Positions 8,338 through 13,276 of a stretch of 64,000 bases of DNA are shown piece by piece. The position numbers and the translations under genes are program-made. The DNA lies in the NCBI RefSeq assembly GCF_900110415.1, contig NZ_FODR01000009.1, positions 186,001 through 250,000 on the forward strand, given 5' to 3'. Source of the DNA: Mucilaginibacter sp. OK283. Lineage in GTDB: Bacteria; Bacteroidota; Bacteroidia; Sphingobacteriales; Sphingobacteriaceae. The notes under the pieces were generated by a model. The model saw only the letters and a list, made by a program, of their open reading frames with translations. It was not told the DNA's origin and did no database searches. Positions within the stretch are counted from its first letter, which is position 1, and every line of letters begins with the position of its first letter.

Positions 8338-8814
8338 TTATTTTTTTGTCTTTGCTTCTCGCTTTTTTGGTGATATCATTTTGGTGATGGTTTTGCCATA
8401 AACAATATCCTTAGGATTCTTGACTTTGGCCAATGAATTTTCCCAGGCCTGCTCAATTAAAGCGGTTATATAATCCCTGGGGAAATCATCAAGGTTGTTT
8501 ACAAGCAAGTATCGGTATTGACTGCCTTTACCCAACAAAAGCTGTTTTGGATCGGCAATTTCTGATCCCCAGTAAAATCCGAAATGTACGTTTTGATTGC
8601 CCCCGCGATAAGCCGCTACCGAACAAAAAGTTTGCCCCAACTTTTCGGTAGGCGACCAGCCAAAGGCCAATGCATTGTAGTTGTCATATATAATTTCATT
8701 AGCCTGGGGGTATAAATCCCACACAAATTCGCGTAGCCAGATTGCTTTTTCACGTACCTCGGGCGAAAACTCATATAGAAACCTGAGTAAATCGGTTACT
8801 TCTTCTTTGGGCAT
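8338..8814 (-). CDS. DUF1801-domain protein
   Basis: Small cytosolic protein (158 residues from the ATG at 8814, MPKEEVTDLL). The fold of DUF1801/YdhG-like proteins is suggested by LREFVWDLYPQANEIIYDNY, YRGGNQNVHFGFYWG, and a basic C-terminus ending KKREAKTKK. The upstream extension to 8883 would add 23 hydrophobic residues without signal-peptide logic and was not used. The function of the family is unproven; members sit near oxidative-stress or DNA-related genes, but no such context exists here. It is the last gene before the rsr/Y-RNA region and shares its strand. Confidence 0.6.
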   Translation of the reverse strand: MPKEEVTDLLRFLYEFSPEVREKAIWLREFVWDLYPQANEIIYDNYNALAFGWSPTEKLGQTFCSVAAYRGGNQNVHFGFYWGSEIADPKQLLLGKGSQYRYLLVNNLDDFPRDYITALIEQAWENSLAKVKNPKDIVYGKTITKMISPKKREAKTKK

Positions 8815-8935
8815 GGCTTGCTGGTTTGGTATGTTAAATATATTAACATAAACCTTGCAAAGCAACAAGCTGGCGTAAATCAAGTTGTCGCTAAATGAAT
8901 ATGGCTGAAGGTTGCCGATTTATATCCCCCAATTG

Positions 8936-9061
8936 GGCTAAAGCCCTATTTCTGTTGGATCTTTGTCCGTTGGCTGAAGCCAACGGCAATGAATGTTTTA
9001 ATTCATTGCCGTCCCTTTTAAGGGGCGGATAAGCATAAATTGGAAGTTAAGGGCTTTAGCC
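8936..9061. repeat. Compound palindromic intergenic repeat (REP-like)
   Basis: Three nested hairpins: outer arms GGCTAAAGCCCT (8936-8947) and AGGGCTTTAGCC (9050-9061); CGTTGGC-TGAA-GCCAACG (8968-8985); and GGCAATGAAT (8985-8994) with ATTCATTGCC (9001-9010). The layout looks like a mobile palindromic repeat unit rather than a single-gene terminator. Confidence 0.65.
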
Positions 9062-9152
9062 TAAAGTCCGTTAGTAACAACTTGATTTGCAGCCCAGGCA
9101 GATCGGCATGGCGAAATCAAAAAAACTATAAAGAAGAGCAACAACGAATGGC

Positions 9153-9295
9153 AAGGGCAACTGGCAACAAGCGACGTGCCTGCTCTACCACTGAGCTACA
9201 ATAGCGGGCTTTTGAAGGCTGACGTTAAAGGCCGGGCTCGAACCGGCGACCTGGGATTTTGGAGATCGAAGTAACACTTGTTTAACGACACCTTA
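9153..9295 (-). ncRNA. YrlA-type Y RNA, copy 4 (tRNA-Trp-like, permuted)
   Basis: Structured RNA on the minus strand, 143 nt. The ends close through AAGG/CCTT. The conserved internal loop follows (TGTCGTTA 5', GCCAGTTGC 3'), then an 8-bp helix AACAAGTG/CGCTTGTT with one G-T pair, then the conserved TTACTTCGAT. The body is tRNA-like in permuted order. It has a Trp-type anticodon loop CTCCAAA with GAT/ATC stem remnant, variable loop AGGTC, and T arm GCCGG-TTCGAGC-CCGGC. A long irregular linker holds the acceptor position, followed by D arm TAGCTCAGTGGTAGAGC. Unlike copies 2 and 3 the true anticodon-stem halves do not pair across the permutation. It lies downstream of rsr on the same strand, and a T7 run about 28-35 nt further on could end the transcript. 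Confidence 0.8.
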
Positions 9296-9355
9296 ACCAC
9301 CGGTTATTGCTATTTACATTTTTATTAAACCACCCCTGATGGCCGGGATACTAAC

Positions 9356-9488
9356 AAAGGGCAACAGGCAATAAGTATTTCTGCGTCATGCTCTAACCAA
9401 ACTGAGCTACTGCGGTTATCCGCAGGCTGGACTTGAACCCGCGACCCTGACGTCCCAAATCGAAGTATTACTTATTTACGACACCTTT
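9356..9488 (-). ncRNA. YrlA-type Y RNA, copy 3 (complete permuted tRNA-Pro-like body)
   Basis: Structured RNA, 133 nt. Outer helix AAAGG/CCTTT, internal loop TGTCGTA (5') and GCCTGTTGC (3'), then 8-bp helix AATAAGTA/TACTTATT and ATACTTCGAT. The enclosed body is a circularly permuted tRNA: loop TTTGGGA (Pro-UGG type), anticodon-stem strand CGTCA, variable GGGTC, T arm with TTCAAGT loop, acceptor hairpin CTGCGG-ATAA-CCGCAG, D arm TAGCTCAGTTTGGTTAGAGC, then TGACG, which pairs with the CGTCA strand at the 5' side. The covariation of both closing helices against the other copies supports the fold. A tRNA scanner would see broken halves in the wrong order. Confidence 0.85.
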
Positions 9489-9500
9489 TTGGTTCCGAAA

Positions 9501-9566
9501 TAGCCCCCTAACCCCCTAAAGGGGGAGCGCAATTTCACACTCCCCCTTTAGGGGGCTGGGGGGCTA
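9501..9566. repeat. 66-bp imperfect palindrome inside the Y RNA array
   Basis: Arms 9501-9527 and 9540-9566 match as reverse complements at 25 of 27 positions around a 12-base centre. The arms are C5/G5-rich with internal CCCCCTAAAGGGGG. It fills most of the 80-base gap between Y RNA copies 2 and 3 and looks like a mobile palindromic repeat of the genome. Confidence 0.7.
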
Positions 9567-9568
9567 AA

Positions 9569-9695
9569 GAAGGGTAACTTGCAATAAGTGCATGCTTACC
9601 CCGTGTTTTCCCAACTCAACTACCCTATGCAGGGGCCGGATTTGAACCGGCGTTCCGGGCTTGAATCGAAGTAACACTTATTTAACGACACCTTC
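9569..9695 (-). ncRNA. YrlA-type Y RNA, copy 2 (permuted tRNA-like)
   Basis: Structured RNA, 127 nt. Outer helix GAAGG/CCTTC, internal loop TGTCGTTA (5') and GCAAGTTAC (3'), then 8-bp helix AATAAGTG/CACTTATT followed by TTACTTCGATT. The body contains anticodon-stem strand CCCG, T arm GCCGG-TTCAAAT-CCGGC, acceptor hairpin CCCT-GCAT-AGGG, a D-arm-like segment beginning TAGTTGAGTTGGG, and CGGG pairing back to CCCG. Only 19 bases separate it from copy 1, so both probably come from one precursor. Confidence 0.83.
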
Positions 9696-9714
9696 TTTTT
9701 ATTTTTAATAACAT

Positions 9715-9832
9715 AAGAAGCAACAAACGACCAGGAAACGGGGACTCGCGTTAGGGACTCGAACCCCCATCACAGCTTGCGCCACAATGCCCTCCCCTTA
9801 TTGGCGAAGTAATCCTGATCTACGGCATTCTT
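9715..9832 (-). ncRNA. Y RNA, copy 1 (divergent, nearest to rsr)
   Basis: Structured RNA, 118 nt, starting 93 bases after the rsr stop. Outer helix AAGAA/TTCTT, internal loop TGCCGTA (5') and GTTTGTTGC (3'), 8-bp helix GATCAGGA/TCCTGGTC with one G-T pair, then TTACTTCG. The closing stem shares its plan with copies 2-4 but has different paired bases, which is real covariation. The body differs: GGGGA/TCCCC helix, a 9-bp hairpin capped by a GCAA tetraloop (CATTGTGGC/GCTGTGATG) and a T-arm-like hairpin with TTCGAGT loop. No D arm is present. Confidence 0.75.
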
Positions 9833-9845
9833 AATTTTTTTAAAA

Positions 9846-9919
9846 AGGTTATACGTTCAACGTTATACGTAATACGTTTTTTTAAATACCTAAAACGTAC
9901 AACATCTCACGTATAACCT
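9846..9919 (-). terminator. Inverted repeat after rsr
   Basis: AGGTTATACGT (9846-9856) and ACGTATAACCT (9909-9919) are exact reverse complements 52 bases apart. The spacer contains further ACGTATAAC/GTTATACGT copies and a T-run. It lies directly after the rsr stop and could slow or end transcription before the Y RNAs, or act as a processing signal. Confidence 0.35.
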
Positions 9920-9925
9920 ATACTG

Positions 9926-11506
9926 TCAGATTTCCACCTTATTGATTTCGCTTAAAGCTGAATTCCCTTTCTCAAGGGCTTCCAGAACTTCAAACACTTT
10001 ATCGCTCCAGCCCGCTACCAGGTAAACGTCGTTTTGCATTACCTGCAATGGTACCTTGCTGTATCCTTTTAAATCAAACAGGTATAGTTTTGCCTTTGGC
10101 GCAACTGTTGTTTTATAACGCAACCATAAGGCGTTAATGCTATCGCCCTTAGCTGGCATGCTGTCATAAAGCTGGCAATCGGTAAATAATATTACTTTAT
10201 CCATTTGCACATTACGGTCAAGCAGGTCTTTGATTACCAGGTAACCGTTGGTTGAATAACCAACCTCGCCTTCGCGTTTGTAAAATTCCTGCACATTGTT
10301 CAATATGTTGTGGCGTGGTACCGTAATGGTTTTCCATGTATCGCCAAACATACCCACTTCTACATTTTTACAACGCGATTGCAGCAACATGGCCAACATC
10401 AGGCCAACATCGTACAGCAAAATTTTTGATTTTGCCGATACCGCTGTTTGCATCGAGCCGGATACATCGCAGGCCAGCAATACCCTGGTATCGTGATCGA
10501 AGCCTTTGATGTTCACCGCGCTTGCCTGTGCCGCTTTTTCCAACGCATCCAGTAACTCGCCGGTATAGCCTTTGTTGCCTCTTAATAACGCTTTAAGCTT
10601 TTGGCCCAAACCTTGTACAGGGGTTACGCTTCCGGCACTTAACAATTCGCGGTATGCAGCCAGGTAACGGAACGGAAACTGCTTTGCCTTTGCCACTTTA
10701 TCGGCATCGGCAAGTGTTGCGCATACCTTTTGGATATGGGCATAGCTTACACCGGCTTCCTGTATGTTGCGCAGGTTACGCAGCAGGGCCATATAACCCA
10801 ACTTGCCACTATCTATCAACTCCTCCCATTTGTTGCGGAAAGCCATCGCCTTTGCCTCCTGGCTATCGTAATTAAGCTGCCCTAATGCCGATAGTTCGGT
10901 TTCCCAGGTGTATGGCGTTTGCAATGTGCCGCTTACTATTTTGTTAAACACCAGTTGCTGAGCATCATCCTTTGCTTTTGGGTGCATCAGGAACAAAGCG
11001 TCGCGCATTTTTATCGCGGTATCGCGGTTGTACTTGGCAAACTGGTATTCATCAAAGTTATTAAAAGCGGCTTGCAGGCCTTTTTGCATTTGCTTTGATA
11101 AGCGGTTCAGCTTTTTTGGGCCGGTACGCTGGTTCAGCATTTCGTAGCATGCCAGCAATTCGGTTATTTCATCTGCGCGGTTAACAACCCCGGCTGTAAC
11201 CCGGGCAACCAAATCGTCGCCCGAGTGCAGCTTAGCCAATTCAGTAGCCAAAACCAATGGCACCGAACGCATGTACATTTTGGTACGGGCATATACTGCC
11301 AGCCTGCCCACAAATTCGGGCTTGCACTTATATATAATGTTGCGCAGGCGCTCCATACGGTCATCGTTTTTTTCGTAAAAGGAATCGCTCAGGCTCCAGG
11401 TTACTACCAGGGTATACAGTTCCATCTCGGGCGATAACGCAAACGCTTTTGCACCCTCGTGATTAGTGAACTGATTTTTTACTTTGCTTAACAAGTTAAA
11501 TTTCAT
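9926..11506 (-). CDS. rsr: Ro60 orthologue Rsr (TROVE and vWA-like domains)
   Basis: RNA-binding ring protein of 526 residues, the usual length for bacterial Ro60. The TROVE HEAT-repeat ring spans roughly residues 15-335, with MYMRSVPLVLATELA (78-92) and LGYMALLRNLRNIQEAGVS (236-254) matching the family. The C-terminal vWA-like domain has a MIDAS motif DVSGS (347-351) and the later metal-site segment LFTDCQ. In Deinococcus and Salmonella the orthologue binds Y RNAs and, through them, the exonuclease PNPase, acting in structured-RNA and rRNA turnover under stress. Four Y-RNA-like elements follow on the same strand. The start at 11506 is supported by an unusually strong AGGAGGT six to twelve bases upstream. 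No rtcBA or pnp gene is in the window. Confidence 0.9.
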   Translation of the reverse strand: MKFNLLSKVKNQFTNHEGAKAFALSPEMELYTLVVTWSLSDSFYEKNDDRMERLRNIIYKCKPEFVGRLAVYARTKMYMRSVPLVLATELAKLHSGDDLVARVTAGVVNRADEITELLACYEMLNQRTGPKKLNRLSKQMQKGLQAAFNNFDEYQFAKYNRDTAIKMRDALFLMHPKAKDDAQQLVFNKIVSGTLQTPYTWETELSALGQLNYDSQEAKAMAFRNKWEELIDSGKLGYMALLRNLRNIQEAGVSYAHIQKVCATLADADKVAKAKQFPFRYLAAYRELLSAGSVTPVQGLGQKLKALLRGNKGYTGELLDALEKAAQASAVNIKGFDHDTRVLLACDVSGSMQTAVSAKSKILLYDVGLMLAMLLQSRCKNVEVGMFGDTWKTITVPRHNILNNVQEFYKREGEVGYSTNGYLVIKDLLDRNVQMDKVILFTDCQLYDSMPAKGDSINALWLRYKTTVAPKAKLYLFDLKGYSKVPLQVMQNDVYLVAGWSDKVFEVLEALEKGNSALSEINKVEI

Positions 11507-11510
11507 TGTT

Positions 11511-11518
11511 ACCTCCTT
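11511..11518 (-). promoter_or_regulatory. Strong Shine-Dalgarno site of rsr
   Basis: Minus-strand AAGGAGGTAACA leads into the rsr ATG at 11506. A full AGGAGGT is rare in Bacteroidota, whose ribosomes usually do not rely on it, so it fixes the start codon and is notable in itself. Confidence 0.6.
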
Positions 11519-11552
11519 TTATTTGTTTTGATGATACAAAGGTTAAGAGGCG

Positions 11553-11573
11553 CTGCGCAGCCTATTTGCGCAG
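11553..11573. promoter_or_regulatory. Inverted repeat upstream of rsr
   Basis: CTGCGCA (11553-11559) and TGCGCAG (11567-11573) are separated by seven bases. They stand out as GC-rich in an AT-rich 142-base gap between divergent rsr and the gene at 11649. The location fits an operator near the rsr promoter; the binding protein is unknown. Confidence 0.4.
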
Positions 11574-11648
11574 TGAAAATTATTTTTATTTTTTTTTGAA
11601 AAAAAGATTAGAAGGAGTGGTAACTATACATAACCTTACGAAGCATTT

Positions 11649-12143
11649 ATGAAATTCTTTCCCTACGAAAACTGTTATATTACCAGCGCCCTATCATATG
11701 AAGAGGCACAACTGAAATTAGAAGAAATTTTATCACCGGGTAAGGGCTTGTTTTCACCAATACCATATTTTAAAGGCTACACGGCAAATGGCGTGTTCCA
11801 AATCTCGCCCGATATAACTTACCGTAACTCATTTCTGCCTCAAATAAAAGGGTCGATACAAGCAAATTCAAAAGGATGCAGCATACATTTGACAATGAGA
11901 ATGTATACCGCAGTCGAGATATTTGCAACGTTGATTGCAATCGGGTTCGGTATTGCAGGATTAATAAATGTAATTTACGGTAGCATCGCCAATAATCTCA
12001 AACCGGTCGACTTCAGTCTGTTTTTAGGGGCGTTATTTGTGTATATGTTAGCGACCGCGGCCTTTAAGGCAGAAAGCGTCAAGGCAAGGGAGAAGTTACT
12101 GGAAATATGGGATGGTGAGTTGATTTTAAAAAAAATAATTTAA
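11649..12143 (+). CDS. Hypothetical two-helix membrane protein
   Basis: Protein of 164 residues, not recognised. The N-terminal ~85 residues are a soluble-looking part (KFFPYENCYITSALSYEEAQ, later QISPDITYRNSFLPQIKGSI). Two hydrophobic helices follow (about residues 90-111, IFATLIAIGFGIAGLINVIYG, and 122-142, SLFLGALFVYMLATAAF), then a short charged tail with two Lys and two Ile at the end. The topology suggests the N- and C-termini face the cytosol. It is divergent from rsr with a 142-base gap. No link to the RNA system can be shown beyond position. The start at ATG 11649 has no strong ribosome site. Confidence 0.55.
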   Translation: MKFFPYENCYITSALSYEEAQLKLEEILSPGKGLFSPIPYFKGYTANGVFQISPDITYRNSFLPQIKGSIQANSKGCSIHLTMRMYTAVEIFATLIAIGFGIAGLINVIYGSIANNLKPVDFSLFLGALFVYMLATAAFKAESVKAREKLLEIWDGELILKKII

Positions 12144-12184
12144 TATTTTTCTTGTTTAATAAAATATTTATGTATCATTGCAGC

Positions 12185-12244
12185 ATGAAAAATACAATAT
12201 GTATACAATGTCAATTCCCCCAGCTGATTTATCAGAGGAGATAG
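12185..12244 (+). CDS. Possible 19-residue small ORF with CxxC
   Basis: An ATG at 12185 opens MKNTICIQCQFPQLIYQRR and stops at TAG 12242-12244. It sits in a short stretch that ends in a good rho-independent terminator, so the stretch is probably transcribed as its own small RNA. Whether the ORF is translated cannot be judged; the CIQC pair is the only motif. The alternative is a non-coding small RNA of about 120 nt. Confidence 0.25.
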   Translation: MKNTICIQCQFPQLIYQRR

Positions 12245-12277
12245 CTATGTATTCATAAAAACGATATAAACTAATGC

Positions 12278-12310
12278 AATCCTCTTAGATAAACCTAAGG
12301 GGATTTTTTG
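12278..12310 (+). terminator. Rho-independent terminator before the tRNA cluster
   Basis: An 11-bp stem (AATCCTCTTAG 12278-12288, CTAAGGGGATT 12295-12305, one G-T pair), six-base loop, then a T-run. It ends seven bases before the first tRNA, so it terminates the short transcript upstream. Confidence 0.8.
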
Positions 12311-12316
12311 TTTTAC

Positions 12317-12389
12317 AGGGTAGTATATCAATGGTTAGATTACTCCGTTTGGAACGGAGAGGCTCCCGGTTCGAGCCCGGGTTACCCTA
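12317..12389 (+). tRNA. tRNA-Pro (UGG), atypical D arm
   Basis: Acceptor AGGGTAG/TTACCCT, anticodon stem CTCCG/CGGAG with loop TTTGGAA (anticodon TGG at 12350-12352), T arm CCCGG-TTCGAGC-CCGGG. The D stem is short (ATC/GAT) and the D loop AATGGTTA is small, so it may be a specialised or decaying tRNA. No CCA is encoded. Confidence 0.75.
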
Positions 12390-12392
12390 CTA

Positions 12393-12467
12393 TGGAAATG
12401 TAGCTCAATGGTCAGAGCAGCACCCTTATACGGTGTCGGTTAAAGGTTCAAGTCCTTTTATTTCCAC
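12393..12467 (+). tRNA. tRNA-Ile (UAU)
   Basis: Acceptor TGGAAAT/ATTTCCA, D arm with AGCTCAATGGTCAGAGC, anticodon stem GCACC/GGTGT with loop CTTATAC (anticodon TAT at 12427-12429), T arm AAAGG-TTCAAGT-CCTTT. Most bacteria read AUA with a lysidine-modified CAU tRNA, so a UAU isoleucine tRNA is uncommon. Confidence 0.8.
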
Positions 12468-12546
12468 TATAAAACAGTTGTTTACATAAATGCAGTTAAA
12501 ACTAAAACGATGCGATGAGCGGATAAAGATAATTTTATAATGCCTT

Positions 12547-12620
12547 GGCCGGTTGCCCGAGTGGTTTAAGGGAGTCCTCTGCAAAAGGAATGTTCGCAGG
12601 TTCGAATCCTGTACCAGCCT
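12547..12620 (+). tRNA. tRNA-Cys (GCA)
   Basis: Acceptor GGCCGGT/ACCAGCC with one C-A mismatch, D arm CCCGAGTGGTTTAAGGG, anticodon loop CTGCAAA (GCA at 12581-12583) on a TCCT/AGGA stem, T arm GCAGG-TTCGAAT-CCTGT. The D-arm style matches other cysteine tRNAs. Confidence 0.85.
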
Positions 12621-12628
12621 CTGTTTAT

Positions 12629-12700
12629 TTTCCTGTGGTGCAATTGGCAGCACAACTGATTTTGGTTCAGTTGATCGTGGTTCGAATCCATGCAGGAAAA
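12629..12700 (+). tRNA. tRNA-Gln (UUG)
   Basis: Acceptor TTTCCTG/CAGGAAA, D arm GTGC-AATTGGCA-GCAC, anticodon stem ACTGA/TCAGT with loop TTTTGGT (TTG at 12662-12664), T loop TTCGAAT. A weak hairpin (CATGCG 12703-12708 / CGCATG 12726-12731) follows and may end the cluster transcript. Confidence 0.85.
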
Positions 12701-12805
12701 CCCATGCGCTTTATTTATTAAAATACGCATGTTAAATTATAATTACGTATTATTCGGTATGTTCTGCCGTATTGATGAATTATCTCGCCTGAGCTATTTT
12801 TAATA

Positions 12806-13174
12806 TCAGGCTTTTATTTTTTGCCTATGGTTTAACCCCCACTGCACTAATGTTTCTGTAACAGGAAAAACACTCAGCCCATAATCGGTGATAGAATAAT
12901 TTACGGTAACAGGCCTGGTATCCATCACTGTTCTGGAAACAAGCAGGTTCAATTCCAGGTCCTGCAATTCTTTAGACAGCATCTTGGCCGAAATCCCCTC
13001 AATTTCCCGCTGGAGCTTTTTAAATGTGTTTTTCTCGCCTACGTGGTTATTCAGGTGCCGCATAATGCGCAATTTCCATTTTCCGCCCAATATTTCCAGG
13101 CTGTCTTTAATGGCCGCCAATTCCTGGTCGCAGCTTGCTTCCTGTATGTTCCCGTTGATGATGATAGTGGCCAT
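12806..13174 (-). CDS. HxlR-family winged-helix regulator
   Basis: Transcriptional regulator of 122 residues, the usual length. The family core is clear: AIKDSLEILGGKWKLRIMRHL (split around residues 21-41), FKKLQREIEGISAKMLSKEL as recognition-helix region, the wing with DTRPVTVNYSITDYG, and a C-terminal helix. A cysteine at residue 15 (EASCDQEL) occupies the place used for redox sensing in several HxlR proteins. It is divergent from the phzF-like gene, with a 34-bp perfect palindrome in the gap. This suggests autoregulation and control of the neighbour, with an electrophile, aldehyde or quinone as a possible signal (inference). Confidence 0.85.
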   Translation of the reverse strand: MATIIINGNIQEASCDQELAAIKDSLEILGGKWKLRIMRHLNNHVGEKNTFKKLQREIEGISAKMLSKELQDLELNLLVSRTVMDTRPVTVNYSITDYGLSVFPVTETLVQWGLNHRQKIKA

Positions 13175-13185
13175 AATTATTGATA

Positions 13186-13219
13186 GTTAACCAAAGGTAA
13201 CCGGTTACCTTTGGTTAAC
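13186..13219. promoter_or_regulatory. 34-bp perfect palindrome, probable HxlR operator
   Basis: The arms 13186-13202 and 13203-13219 are exact reverse complements with no spacer: GTTAACCAAAGGTAACC and GGTTACCTTTGGTTAAC. It lies 12 bases from the HxlR start codon and 57 bases before the phzF-like start. The internal repetition of GGTTAACC/GGTAACC suggests nested dimer sites. Confidence 0.7.
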
Positions 13220-13246
13220 CCATAACAAAAATAAACTACCAGGCTT

Positions 13247-13254
13247 TACTTTTG
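13247..13254 (+). promoter_or_regulatory. -7 box of the phzF-like gene
   Basis: TACTTTTG fits TAnnTTTG, 23 bases before the start codon and about 28 bases past the palindrome, so a regulator on the palindrome would cover the -33 region. Confidence 0.4.
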
Positions 13255-13276
13255 GCATCATGCTAATTAAATAAAA

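Noticed and set aside
9153..9488. Ordinary tRNA genes or tRNA pseudogenes in the rsr downstream region
   Set aside because: T arm precedes D arm on the same strand and acceptor strands are joined by a short cap, so these cannot be normal tRNAs; conserved closing stems show a maintained RNA rather than decay.
12426..12735. Open frames across the tRNA cluster on both strands
   Set aside because: They translate tRNA sequence (the minus frame contains a typical tRNA-derived peptide) and have no independent support.
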